Translations under genes and position numbers: made by a program
Shown here: piece after piece, positions 21,250 through 33,106 of the stretch
Position numbering within the stretch: position 1 is the first letter of the stretch
How the letters are laid out: every line of letters begins with the position of its first letter
Assembly: GCA_015680685.1 (NCBI GenBank)
Contig: MNCI01003588.1
Location: 402,125 to 462,124 of the forward strand
DNA from: Gnetum montanum
Taxonomy: Eukaryota; Streptophyta; Gnetopsida; Gnetales; Gnetaceae
Direction: 5' to 3'
Length of the DNA: 60,000 bases
Notes under the pieces: generated by a model
What the model saw: the letters and a program-made list of their open reading frames with translations, nothing else
What the model was told of the DNA's origin: nothing
The model's database searches: none

Positions 21250-23832
21250 TAATGATAAATGGTGTTTCTACTATCAACGCAGCGGTGGTGCAGCTTTGCT
21301 TGCGAAAGGTGCAGGGGCATATGTCCAAGGAGGGGCATTAAGGACAAAAGCTTGTTGCGGTGCCTTTTTGGTCGCTGCTGGTGTCAGTGCTCTACGCTGA
21401 GGCACGCAAACCACAAATGATTGCTGAGGTAGTTTGGGATTACTATCTATGCCAATAGTGTTGATGATGTAGCCATCATTTTTGGCATTAAGTGGGTCTA
21501 TGTAAACATGCATAGATTGATTCTTAGGGTGCACAGGATTGCTTTCATCTAGAACCAACTTCCCTTAATCAATCATTCATTGGATGTCATTCTTTAATGC
21601 TAAACAGTAATTTGTGTCGTGATCACAAAGTTGGTGGTAGTCACAAAACCATTCCAGCCTAAAATTCTTAGGAAGCAAGGGCTCATTGGGCAAAGCCAAG
21701 GAGAGGTTCCTAAGGAGTTCACAGTATCATTGATGCCTTTTGGTTACCTCCTCTGACATTCACTTATGTTGAATATAACCCGCCTCTAGCAATTGCTTCA
21801 GGAGTTCTGAAGGCTTGACAAGTAGCGGGGTGTACTTAGAGTAATCTTTACACTTAAAGTTAGGCTTAGGTGGGCTGGATGCTTCAAGTGCTGACGTAGA
21901 GGGTTGAGCAGCATTGCTTGGGTTAGGCACAGGATTAGCTGGCACTGCAGTTGCTTTCTTGTTATTGTTGTTTTTGGGTTGGGCCTCGTTTACCATAGCG
22001 ACCACCGTGGCCATTGTGGCCTTGCACTTCTCTTTATCCCTCTTGATATACGTGTTTTAATATGCAAAATAGGCTACATCTTTACTTGCCATGGCCGTGT
22101 CTTGAATTCTCTTGATCTGGGAAAAAGCTTGACTAAGAGTTCATGGAGCTAGGTAGTATAGTTTGGACTTAATAAAGTCATTTACTGCACCCTTAAAGAT
22201 GGCCAACAGATGGGCCTCCGTGATAGGCTCATGGATCTCGTTCAAGGTAGAGCTCCACCACTATATAAATTTTTGGATTGATTCTAGTGGGTCTTGCTTA
22301 ACCCTCATTAACTAATCCAACATAACCTCTGGTTTCAGGTTATACTTGAAACGAGTTACGAACTGAGTTAGTAGCTCCTCTAGGTTTGAGATAGAAGAGT
22401 GTTGGAGTGCATGGCACCAGTCTAAAGCTTTGCCCATCAAAGACATAGCAAAGACGTGGATGATGGTGTGCGACCATTGTTGCAGCAGAAGGGACTCAGA
22501 TCTAAATGTCATGAGATGTGCATTGGGGTCACCCTCCGCATTGTATTTTGTAAAGTGGGGGAGTCACATCCTGGGGGGTAATGTAAGCATGGGGACTACT
22601 GGGCTGATGGGATCATCATGGTAGAAATCCATGACTTTCACGGTGTCAGAAATGATAGCTTTCAGGCACTTAATTCCTTTAGTAAGGGTCTGGATGAGTT
22701 GGAATGCTTGATCCAGACCCAGGGATGATGCAAATGGTTATGGGGTTGCAGGGACGATTGCCATTGATGGTGTGGTAGGGGCAGTGACCTAGCTCATAGG
22801 TGGTGTCGTTGGCGTAGCCCCTATGAAGGGTGTTGTTTGTGTTGTCCACCACCCAGTGGGTGGTGGTGTTGGAGCGGCAGTTGCTAGGGGTGGCATAGGG
22901 TAGGTTGTTTGCGTGATCGGTGGGGCACACCATGGTCCCATGCTTGGTTGTATTATTTGCGAGACCCGGTACACTTGATGGTGAATGTAATGTGACATTT
23001 GGAAAGGTTGTGAAGCAGGGGGAGAAGTGATTGGGGTCCACCACGTGGGTGGTGTTGGGCCCACCGCTAATGGTGGAATAGGTGTAGATGCTAGAATGGA
23101 AGCATAGACTATATGAAACTGTGACATAGGTACCGCGTGCACATAAGGAAAGGTAGCCATGATCAATGCTTGGTACAATGAAGGGATAGATTGGGGAATA
23201 GATTGTGAAGGGATAGTGCCTAGAAACAAGATGGAGGAATAGGCATGCTGATACGTCAAGGGCATGGCATGGCTACTCATAGCTAATGAAACTACAGTTT
23301 GTGACGGGGTGGATGAAATCATAAAGGGAGCAGCCGCGAAGAGCAGGTTCGACCAGGAGGCCATGGTGGGAGGGATAGTCGTAGGGTTAGTTTGACCCCC
23401 ATCCTCAGACTAGGAATCTAGGTCCTCTTGTCCATCTTGAAATGCCTCATCATAGTGGAATGACATGTCTTGCTGCTCCCTAGCCCTACTTGTTCATACC
23501 TATTGATCTAAGATCCATTGATACGTTTGCGTTAGGGGAATAAAAGCACAAGGAGTAGGGATAAATTCCCTCCTATTGCAGTAAAGGAACTCAAAGTTAT
23601 GTTTGTCTTCGAGCTCTTGGGCATCTGAACGCAGATTCACCTGGACCTTAGCACAAAGGAAATCGTAAAGTTTAGTATGTTGTACCAAGCTCTCAGGTGA
23701 TCAGTTTTGGATCCTGAGAGATCGGCATGGCCCTTGCATTGGGCTAGGTGGCCGCTTGGCACCTGTGGTTCCTTGAACCGAAAAAGGGACCTCAAGGTTT
23801 GAGGTAGCAATAGTAGTGGTTGAGGAAATCAT
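21250..23832 (-). pseudogene. B1 gag
   Basis: The likely start is the ATG at 23832 (MISSTTTIATSNLEVPFSVQ). A Pro/Thr-rich middle (22789-23364) precedes the capsid-like retrotransposon gag domain: YNAEGDPNAHLMTF then LMGKALDWCHAL and FVTRFKYNL at 22312-22560. After a Lys/Asn/Ala-rich linker (21760-22014), CDYHQLCDHDTNYC (about 21620-21660) is the Cys/His pattern of Tat gags. It continues to an Ala/Pro-rich end at 21274. Interrupted mainly by TAG stops. Confidence 0.82.
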
Positions 23833-24050
23833 TTTTGTGGGGTTGAAAATGGTTTACGAGCAAGAAAAAATAGAGATCAAGAGGGGATTGAAGGCTTTTC
23901 ATCTTGCAGGATTCCAAAGGAACCGTCATCGTGACCAGCCTGTACCACACAGTGCATAAACAACCGCAAGGGTGTCACGTTTATGCTAATGAATGACCGG
24001 GTACAGAGAGTATGCAGGACTACCTGTAGGACATAGAAAAGGCATCAAAA

Positions 24051-24069
24051 GGCCCTCCTTCTAGCACCA
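24051..24069 (-). promoter_or_regulatory. B1 putative primer-binding site
   Basis: On the minus strand: TGGTGCTAGAAGGAGGGCC, six bases inside the LTR edge. It begins TGG as primer sites do, but I cannot assign the tRNA with certainty. It differs from the tRNA-Asp site of family A. Confidence 0.5.
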
Positions 24070-24075
24070 AAAAAT

Positions 24076-24603
24076 TGTAGTGACCAAAAATGTCAGTGGC
24101 TGGAACACTGATAGTTTAACCCTGGATCCATGCGAGAGTTGTGCTAGATAAAACAGAAGCGGGGTGCCCTGAATGGTTTGGTCGATCAAACAGGGACTTA
24201 ATCAATGTAACTTAACCTTAGGGACTTAATCAATGTAACTTAACCTTACGTGAACATTGTTTTAAATGCAAAATACACAAGGTAAAATCGATGATCAATA
24301 AATGTAGGAATGAAGGAAATAATGCCAAACAACGATAACAATAAAGAGATAATAGAATAAACTTGGGTAAGAAAATGCACCACCCCAAGGTCGTGGGTTC
24401 GATTCTTTCCCTTGTTTAAAAAATGTCTAACAAGTTATACAATGTCGGTGGTGAACAGAGAGTTCAAGAGTAACCAGACTGCTCAAAATGTGCCAACTAT
24501 GCTCTTGAATGCGAACTTAAAAGCCAACTATGCAAAAATGCGAACTCTTTGGATGAGAAATGCCAACTAGAAAAGCCAACAAATGCAAAATGCCAACAAG
24601 ACA
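24076..24603 (-). mobile_element. B1 5' LTR (about 528 bp)
   Basis: The left edge TGTAGTGACC follows the primer site. The right edge is set at AACAAGACA, because family A4 coding homology resumes within a few tens of bases. Termini TGT/ACA are inverted. It contains a perfect 28-bp tandem duplication (24193-24220 and 24221-24248) and a series of TGCCAAC-type words. No partner LTR was found to confirm the ends. Confidence 0.55.
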
Positions 24604-26540
24604 ATTGCTCTCCTTAATCTAAAAATGCCAATTCTTTGAGCAAAAGGCAATGATTCTTTATGGTTAACTGTACATTCTCCTAGTGGGTCTAATTCAAGGC
24701 CTTTTGAATTTTATGTTGACTGACCTTTACCAAGGATTGATAGAACACCGCCATCTCCATTGGACCCTCAACCCCTTTCAATCTTGTATAAAGTTATTCA
24801 AGAGCTTCATCCTTTGTTAGTGTTGGGTTGAAGAAAGTAGGGTCAACAATCTAGGCTCTTAGTTTAGAAACCTTAGCAAAGCATTCATTTAGCTCTTTGG
24901 TTGTTTCAAGTTGCCCCTCCAAAATTATGTTGTTGCCCCTTGTTTCTAGCACCTTTGACTGGGTTGTAGTTATGTTGTCTAGAAGGTCAAAGACATTTGG
25001 AATCAATTGCCCAATTCCCACCAATTGGTCCAATAATTGTTCATGTTGTGTTGTGCTCAACTTGTCACTCAATGTACCTATGGATGTCTGCACATCTTTA
25101 AGTGTAGAGACATTTGGTACCGACACCACATTGCATTTATAGTTTTTACAATTCTATTAGCAACTACCTCTATTGTTGTCTCCTGCCCCTGGTGTTGCAT
25201 CACCAAAAATGTTGCCCCCTTGCCCTCCTCCAAGCACACTAAAAAAGTAGTAGCATTTTAAGAGATTTCTAGGAATTATTGCTATTCCAAAAGGGATATT
25301 GTTACCTCTTAGGCACTAGGATTTTTTCTTGCAAGCAACTGCATTTTTTGGGCCAAAACAATTGGTCCATCCCCCTCCATCTAGCTAACTATTTGAGCCA
25401 CTTCATTTAGGTGACTTACTGTTGGATGGTACATAGATGGGTTGCTACCACTTATTCCTTCTTGTTGTTCTTACTCCCTCAAGAGCCATTCTCAAAATTT
25501 ATGCAACTATTGAGAAGTTCCAATGACATTTGACACTTTTTGCTGAGTGGGTGATGGGGGTGGAGGTGATTGCTACTTCTCTTCTTGGATGAATTTTGCA
25601 AGGACTTTGTCCTTCATCATCACCATCCAGTTGGTAGATAGAGCATGTTAGACATCATCATTTGTATAGTGGGTTATCCCTCCTCTTTGACATAGTTTTT
25701 TTATGAGGCTTGGAAAAGGGAGTGTCTTCCTTCCACATTCATTCTCCTTGAAGCACTTTTCTATCTGAAGATAGATTAATTATGGAAGATTGATAGGGAG
25801 TCTACTACTTAGAGCAGCACATGCATGGGTGGAGAAGGCAATGATCTTGCTTGGCCTCATCATTGGATTGAGGTGAAAGGCCACAATCTTATAGTAGATC
25901 CTATCCATTGGTGTAAGTGAACCATACCCCTTATAGTTGATGCCATAAGACTACTACAACCATTCTTTCTTAATGTTGGGGTCTACCTATATTGGAATCT
26001 TAGTGAGATTCATCCTAGGTTCTAGTAACCCAAGTGCCTTTGAAATGCCCTTCACTGAGTATGACACTAAAATGTCCTTGATCTTGACCATTGAACCAAC
26101 TTGCTTATTATTTTAGAATAAGAATATCTCTCCCATGTACCACTTCTTGCTAAAAGTGATGATGGGCCACATGGGAGAGGTCTTTAGTTGATCTTGTACT
26201 TCTTGAGGTGCTTGCTCCACGAAAGAGCCAAAATTCAACTCTTGGAGCACCATTTTCTAAACCTCCTTTGATTTGACCTACTTAAGACAAGCTTCTATCA
26301 AGGTCACCTCAAGGTTTGCTTATGGGGTTGGAACCTCATCTCGGTGGAATTGCTCTATTGCTATTGCTTGTTTTGGAATCAAATGGAGAGATTCTACTTC
26401 AGGATTCTCCCTAAGAGGTCCCATAGCATGGGTTTCTACTTATTCTTGTTGGGATTATTCTTAGCTCCTTTCAATTCATGGTTGTTTATCCCATGGTTAT
26501 GATTGTACTCCTTCCTATGTGTGCTTCCCTTTGGTGCCAT
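24604..26540 (-). pseudogene. A4 extra ORF, truncated by B1
   Basis: The start ATG at 26540 (MAPKGS) is preceded directly by a splice-acceptor-like CCATAG, as in A2 and A3. The best-kept part is 24851-25129, with LDQLVGIGQLIPNVFDLLDN and a heptad-like helical stretch matching A3 at 34391-34795. The 3' third, present in A2 and A3, is absent where the B1 LTR begins. Function unknown; see the A3 copy. Confidence 0.7.
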
Positions 26541-27787
26541 CTATGGTCACAACACATCCAAGGATTAGTATATATAATGTATAACTTATAATTTTTTGAT
26601 ACCTCATCTCGTTATTTAGTTACACTTAGACTAAGCTTAGACCATGGTAGATTGGTTATTTTATTATTAATTTATTAATTTATTAATTTTTAAATTTAAA
26701 GTGTTACTGGAGTTAGTTGGAAGGGTTTAAATTTTGTAATTTGATGTTTTCATGTTGGTTTCTTTGTTAAACCTTTAGGGAGTCAGAACATTTGGAAANG
26801 AAGAAATTGACTTAAGGAGCACATAGTTGGATGCATTGGATGTGGTGCATAAAGGTTTGGATTGCGAGAATGTCTAAGGATGAGGTACTTAACTAACCCA
26901 ACCAAGAGATATGCAAGTGGATCCTCCCCATATTAGGCACATGCCCTTTTTGCCCTTGCATAACTTCAACCTAAGGAGTTTGTGGGCCCCATAGTTGATT
27001 AATGATTATGACAGTTAAGGACCAAAACTTGGAAGAATCTACCTAAGAATATAGGCATGTCAAACCAAGATACTGAATAGGGACATGGACATTGGTAGTG
27101 AGGTGAGTCATGGAAAGCATAGATGGATGAGAGAGAAAGTGAAATGGAGTTCCCTATTAAGGTCACACGAAGTTCCTTGTGGATTTGTGGTTAGATGACC
27201 TAATAAAATCCATCCTTAGTCTAGACCAAAACGAATCATGTTCAATGACTTCGCATCACCACTCTATGATTGGTCCATCCCCTTGAGATACAAGAGTGCT
27301 TTCATAGATCAAACACTATTACTTATAGAGAAGAAAATAGAAGTAGAAAGTGAGAAAGGACCTTAGTTAGAGGGGACCTTCAGGCATGGGTAACATGTCT
27401 TTCTAGTCTCATAACCAGTGCTTGTAGCCCATTATTTTATATAAGGGGTGTGCTTTGAACTTCCCTTATTTTTTCATTTATATATATATATATATATTCT
27501 CTTTTATTTTTTTTCTTATTTATTTATTTTTTGAATGGGAACCACACCATGCAAAGACTTATTCAACTTCCTGTTATTTGTACAAAGAGTATTGAGTTCC
27601 CTTGAAGTCACACCCTATTCAAACCCTTGGATCCTTTCCCAATCTAGAAACTACCAAGGTCACAAGTTTGTTAAAGTTTTACTTAATGAAAAGGGATCTC
27701 ATAATTCCAAAACAAGAAAAGCTATAAAGTTTGTGGATGAGTGGATGTTGTGGACTTACTACCTATTTTATGAAAAAGAAACCTTAT
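26541..27787 (-). other. A4 untranslated block with gap
   Basis: Matches the A1, A2 and A3 blocks (GGGGTGTGCTTTGAA near 27426; ACCACACCATGCAAAGAC near 27541). A (TA)n tract lies at 27479-27499. A single N at 26799 sits where A2 and A3 carry the internal TATA box and U3-like repeats; these are missing here, so the N probably hides lost sequence. Confidence 0.6.
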
Positions 27788-28724
27788 TGATGAGTCACAT
27801 TTTGTTGGTTGCATCGATGAGACCTTGTTGATGTGGCCTCGTTGTCTAGGCTTCATCGACGAGGCTTAGTTAACACATCATATCATGCATTGACATGGCC
27901 CTATTGACGTAGTGCCTATAGTCAAGTATAAATACATGCTTGCAATTGCATTTATGACAAGTAAAGATAGTAGTTGTAGCGAAACTCTTACATTTTTTCC
28001 ATTTGAAAGTTAGAATATTTCCTCTGAGTGCCCACAGTAGAAGTTATTGAGTGTACAAATTTTTATTTGAGCATTGTTGTACCTAAACATGATAGTGTGT
28101 GCAGTAATAAAGATGAGCTTTTTGATAAACCTTGCAGCACTTTGGATAGATTAGCTATTTCATTTATGCATTTACTATTTTTAGTTATTTATTAAATGTT
28201 TTTAATTAGTTATTAATTATTTTCTAGTTATTACGTTAATGATAAAATTAAGCCAGGTAGATTACACACATAAGTACAACCACTTCAAGCATAACACATA
28301 TTCGCTTGGTAATCCTAGCAACGTTATTGCTTGGTACACCCAGTAGCGTAGCGCTTGGTCACCCAGCAGTGGATACATGAGTTCAAGACATGTACAAAAA
28401 GTGGAATTTGATGTTTATGTTAGGATTAGTTAAATGCTAGTTAATTAGTTAATTTATTTTAGCTAATTAAATTCCTTCTATCTACATTTTGAGCACCAAA
28501 CTATAAAACACAAAATGATAAAAATCAGATACCTCAGTTACACTTAACCACACCATTGAACATCACAAGTGTAATTGGGAAGATAATGATTAACCTTAGG
28601 GTTAGATTCACTTCCTAAAGGACTAGTGCACTAAAAATGATAAATTCTATGGAGTTCGACAGGATCACACGTGAACACTTTGTGATTGGTATGGTTGGAT
28701 GTAGGGGTACCTCATTGCTCATCA
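27788..28724 (+). mobile_element. A2 5' LTR (937 bp)
   Basis: Begins TGATGAGTCACATTTTG and ends TTGCTCATCA, with perfect 7-bp inverted termini. U3 has repeated GGCCTCGTTG/CATCGACGAGGC words (27808-27920), then TATAAATA at 27927-27934. Confidence 0.92.
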
Positions 28725-28725
28725 T

Positions 28726-28744
28726 TGGCATCATTACTGGGGAC
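28726..28744 (+). promoter_or_regulatory. A2 primer-binding site, tRNA-Asp type
   Basis: TGGCATCATTACTGGGGAC, one base after the LTR. The five differences from a tRNA-Asp 3' complement are all C/T or G/A transitions, as expected for decayed methylated DNA. Confidence 0.8.
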
Positions 28745-28879
28745 TTTGTTTGTGAAACGTATGCTATTAAGGTTTAAGTGAATATCATTAATATTATTGT
28801 ATGAACCTCAAGGTCAATATCATTCCCTCTATACATAAAATTATAAAAACACATTGACAATTTCATTTTGTTTTGCAAA

Positions 28880-31330
28880 ATGTCTTCTTCTTCTCACAAG
28901 CATGAAGATACCAAACCACTGCTCCCACAAGAATGCAAGGTGGTATACACTCATCCAAATGAGTTTTTTCTAAATTTCACCTTCATCCTACATCAAGATA
29001 AATAGCTATGATGGCATGATATGGAGGGCAACATTGTCTTGCCCCTTGATCAATCTATGCTTGAGATGTTATTTCAAAACCCTTAAGAAGTTGGGCATAG
29101 AGATCTTCACAAAGAATACATTGTGGATGGATATGATACTCGAAAATACTATCCCACTAAAACACAATGCAAATGAGATTAGCATCAAGAGAAACTCCAT
29201 GAAGCTACAAAGGGGAAACATTACACTAATCCCTTGTTTCTACTAAATTAAGATGACACTGAGGATCCTCCTACTGAAGGTTCTCAACATGAAAATTCTC
29301 TAACCCCCTACTAAAGATGGTGAGGATGAGAACTTGAACTTGCGATCCACTATTCATAAATTAGGTTTAGAAAAAAGTGATAGCCAAGGTAGGAACTCAG
29401 GTAAGCATCATTATAGTAAGGGATCTAAGGATGGTAATTGTAATAAACATAAGAGTAGTGGTAGAAACCACGGTGGCAATGGTGATCCACCATCCTCTTC
29501 ATCTGATTTCAAACATTCCTCTTCATCTAATAGTTCTCATGGAAGCTACTATAGAAACAACCATGATGAAGGTGACTAGTGAGATAACAATGATTGTAAA
29601 GGCCATCAAAACTAAAGGGGTGGCCGAAACCATCATTGGCATCATTGACACAATGATGATGATGAACTTGTATTGGAAACTTGAAGTATGCTCAACATTT
29701 TGGAGGTAGTGAAAATTCCAACTAGGCATATGAACAATATCCCAAGATTTGAAGGGGGATACAACTCTGATTCATAAACACATCTACAATCTTTTCAAGA
29801 TGTTGTGCCTTACAAAACATAGAGAATGAGTGGTAGAAACTCAAGCTTTTCTCAACGACACTCATCAAAGAAGCTAAAAGTTGGTACCAATTCTTAGAGT
29901 CAAAATCTATCTATAGATGGAGTATTATGTTAAAGTTGTTCAATGACAAATACTAGACATGCTTTAGAGTGTCTAATTTGAGAAGCTAAATCTAAGGTTG
30001 GAAATAAGAAGCACATGAACCCTTGAATGCCACCATGGGCCAATATTATTCACTCCTACACCAATGCCCTAGCCATGGTTATTCTCAGAGGGAACAATTT
30101 TGCACATCATAGATGGGATTACAGTAGAAACAAGAATAACTCTTGGGGTGTATGCCCAAGGAAGATTTTCTGAACTAAGAGCCCATCAGATCCAAAGGCT
30201 AATTAAGCAGGTAGTAAAAGAAGAAGGTGAGCTACAAAAAAGGGAAAGTGCTGAAGAGTATAACAGGGACCCTTCTATTAGAAAATGAGAGGTTTGATTT
30301 TATGATGAGGAAGAATCACCACTTAATGAAGTGATGAATAGAAAGACCTTGCCCATCTAAAAATCTATTTTCAATATTTTGGCCAAGGCTAACAAGTTAT
30401 GGGACTCTTTGGATGAAAAATTTCAAACCACTTTAAAGATTGCTAAAGAATCCAAAGAACAAAATAGTGATCATAATCATAGGAGGCAAAAAGAAGTTGA
30501 ACATGCCTACCAAAGAGGTAAGGGCAAAGTTGTTGTAGTAGAGGAAGTTGTGGAGTCTAGCTCTGATGATGAAACTAAATGTAACATTTGCTAATATGAA
30601 CATCCAAAGGGATGTTGCTATATAGTGTCACACTTATAAGAGTTTGGAGTATATGTATTGAATCCTTGCCTAGCACGTAGGTAGGCTCCAAGTCGTTTGC
30701 CTTACCCTCAAGGTAGTCCAAGATAGTTCCACTAGCAATAATAAGCTTATTACCCAAGTGGAACTTTTCTGCAATCATATGAATAATACCAATAGTGGTA
30801 CTAACCACAATCAAGGGAAATTCCACCACCAAGGCAGAAATACCATTATAGGCAACCAGATCCATACAGGTATTATGTTTAGTAGCCTATCTCCCCTAGA
30901 AGTTCTACAAGTCATGCATCATTTTAGCATCACTGTTACCTTGTAGAGTATCACTGAACACATTCACCATCTACTCGAGGGAAAAAACCATATCCATATC
31001 TTTATTATCCTTCACACCCCTCTACACATACATCTCCACCTTCAACCCAATTACCTCCAGCTCCATTTATGCAAGGTGTGATTCCTTCACAGTCGTAACA
31101 ATGAAATGCTATGAGGGCTGTACACTCACAACCAATTTTTCAAACAAGTGGTTCAAACAATCGATCTAGGAAAAGGCCCTTCTTCTAATCCAACAGGCCT
31201 CTCTAGCCCTCACAACCTAGTCTGGCTGATCAACCTGCATCTCCAGCACCCTCATCCTCTACATTAAACATCATCAAGTGTCCTTCAAACCAAGTGCTAC
31301 CTAGGATCCACACTGTAATGTTAACTCATG
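28880..31330 (+). pseudogene. A2 gag
   Basis: The start ATG at 28880 (MSSSSHKHEDTKPLLPQECK) is followed by VVYTHPNEFFLNFTFILHQD, matching A3's gag start. A Ser/Gly/His-rich segment (29334-29709) precedes a Gag core fragment with GVYAQGRFSELRAHQIQRL (30100-30288). The acidic end VVVEEVVESSSDDETK leads to the CX2CX3HX3C knuckle at 30580-30615, which now holds a TAA in place of the residue after the second Cys. A Pro/Gln-rich linker leads to PR. Multiple stops and frameshifts. Confidence 0.8.
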
Positions 31331-31389
31331 CTATTTTTGACTAGATCAAGGCTGGTAATCTTCCCATAAAAAGATCTAATCTAGGAATT

Positions 31390-32161
31390 CCACTCATTTA
31401 TCTATAGATTGCTATATAGGAGCCATGCAAAGCTCTTCTTAACTATAGTTCTAAAGTTAATCTCATCTCCCATGACATGTACAAGGCCTGGAACCTACCA
31501 CATCATAAGAAGAGTAATATTCATCTAGAATTAGTAGATTAGTCAATTACTATCCCTCTAGGATTAGTACAGGACATTGTGATCACAGTTTTTGGGTGGT
31601 CCTATCCTACTAATTTTCTAGTGATCAAGGTAGAAAACTATAAAAATGACTTCCCCATCATTATGGGAAGGGCTTGGTTAAGCACAGTCGACACAAGAAT
31701 GGGTATAAGGGGCCTATCTTTAGAAATATCTAAGGAAAATGAGTTAGGAAAAATTGAGAAGAAGCATATTCTATGCATCACACATAGCAACAATGGATGC
31801 AATTTCATGCAAAAGATTTGGTCAACCAAGAGTACATACATTAAAGCATGTAATCAATGTGCACAATAGATCAATATTCAAAGGTGTTTGCATGTAGTAG
31901 CCAAAAAACAGAAGACACCTAGTGACTAATAGCTAACCCAGATAGTAGCACACTATGCATGGAGCTAACTGAGAGCCTAACATGTGCATATTTTGAAGGC
32001 ATAGAAAAAATTGAATAAGTTCATTCCCAACTCTCTAATGAAGATGATGAAACCTGTTGGTGAGAGCTAGAAATCCCTAATCACTTTAAGAACGAGCCCT
32101 TAAAGTTAAAAAATTTATTAGCTGGTATGAAATATGTATTTTTAAAGAATGGTAAACTAGT
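31390..32161 (+). pseudogene. A2 protease, split by A3 in the downstream linker
   Basis: The active-site stretch reads LLNYSSKVNLIS: the catalytic Asp is now Asn, so PR is dead. The open part at 31579-31869 has VITVFGWSYPTNFLVIKVE and IIMGRAWLSTVDTRMGIRGL. The linker breaks inside codons for KNGKLV at 32161; the same linker resumes at 45490 after the A3 insertion. Confidence 0.82.
32157..32161. repeat. Target-site duplication of A3 (left copy)
   Basis: CTAGT here and CTAGT at 45490-45494 directly bracket the A3 LTRs, a perfect 5-bp duplication as made by Ty3/gypsy integrases. Confidence 0.95.
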
Positions 32162-33067
32162 TGATGAGTGGCAAGGTACTCCTACGCCCAACCATGCGAA
32201 TCACGAGTGTTCACACGTAACTTAGTCGAATTTTGTAGACTGCAAGCACTTTGCATACACCAATACCCTATCCAGCAAAACCTTGTGTTAGAATGGTCGT
32301 TGTCTTCCTAACCTCACTTGTGATGTGTCTGATTGTGATGGTTAAGTGATATTGAGGCAAATGATTTTTATGGCTTTTTTACTTATCTTCTAGGGTCTAA
32401 TTCTTAGAATGAAATGTAAGAAATGGGATATTACATAATCTATAATTATCCTAATCTATGTCTTAACTCTTCCTAGCATAAGTATCTGATCCCATCTTCT
32501 GTGCACATCCTAAGCATCCCCTAACCACTACTGGGCTACCAGATGTTAAGCGTCACTAGGTTGCCAAGTGTTGGATTTACGTTCGAGATGGTCATACTTA
32601 TGGTTTTTATAAGCTATAAAAGAGCAATAAGGATTAAAGTAATAACAATGAAAACTTAAGGAATTATGAAGGCATAAAAATATTAAACTATTGAATGCTC
32701 AAATGACTAAGTCCAATTGATGCAAGGAATTCTTGAAAAGCTCATCTTTATTACCATTCACACCAATGGGCTCAGGTACATTAGTGCTCGAATAAAGAGC
32801 TAGACACCTTTCTCACACCTACTGTGGGCACTTGGAAAATATTCTAACTCTCATGGAGACAAACTTGAAGAGCTTCGCTACAATTTCCAAAAAGGTACCT
32901 AAGTATGGCAGAAGCACACTTATTTATAGGATATAATATGCTCCGTGTAAATGGGGCCACATAGACACATGGACAGTTGCATCGACGGGGTCGCGTCGAC
33001 GCCACCATGTATACGGGGCCCCATATCTACGACCTAGTCAATGCATCAATTGTTTAGCACTTCATCA
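32162..33067 (-). mobile_element. A3 3' LTR (906 bp)
   Basis: Plus strand starts TGATGAGTGGC and ends GCACTTCATCA. TATA (minus strand TATAAATA) lies at 32921-32928. The U3 GC-rich words (GGGGCC, GTCGACGC) lie at 32945-33030. Confidence 0.95.
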
Positions 33068-33077
33068 TATCCCCACG
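33068..33077 (-). promoter_or_regulatory. A3 polypurine tract
   Basis: Minus strand CGTGGGGATA directly abuts the 3' LTR, matching A2's CATGGGGGTA. It primes plus-strand DNA synthesis. Confidence 0.8.
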
Positions 33078-33106
33078 ACTAAGTAAAAACTCATCCTCAA
33101 GTTTCA

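Larger units (their letters stand above)
10312..24603 (-). mobile_element. B1: decayed Tat/Ogre-like Ty3/gypsy retrotransposon
   Basis: On the minus strand the order is 5' LTR (24076-24603), primer site, gag, PR, a 5.9-kb interval holding an opposite-strand gene, then RT, RH and IN, and a 30-bp repeat array. RT and RH sequence style (the AWSYNDMLGLDP lead-in to RT, YVDD, and KGQAIAT at the RH end) fits the Tat/Ogre lineage, not Athila. No 3' LTR was found on the left, so the copy is truncated or its 3' untranslated part (8.5-10.3 kb) ends abruptly. Many TAG stops are present. Confidence 0.85.
24604..27787 (-). mobile_element. A4, left part (3' region of outermost family A element)
   Basis: This segment holds A4's extra ORF and untranslated block. 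It continues at 54409 after the inserted A2: 27.70-27.79 kb joined to 54.41-54.46 kb follows A1 at 360-470 in order (GTGGACTTACTACCTATTTT, then AAAAACCAAACATTAGCAAT). The left end is cut by the B1 LTR at about 24604. Confidence 0.8.

Noticed and set aside
24386-24415. GTGGGTTCGATTC, resembling a tRNA/SINE B box
   Set aside because: No matching A box, acceptor stem or cloverleaf around it; it lies in the B1 LTR and is probably chance.
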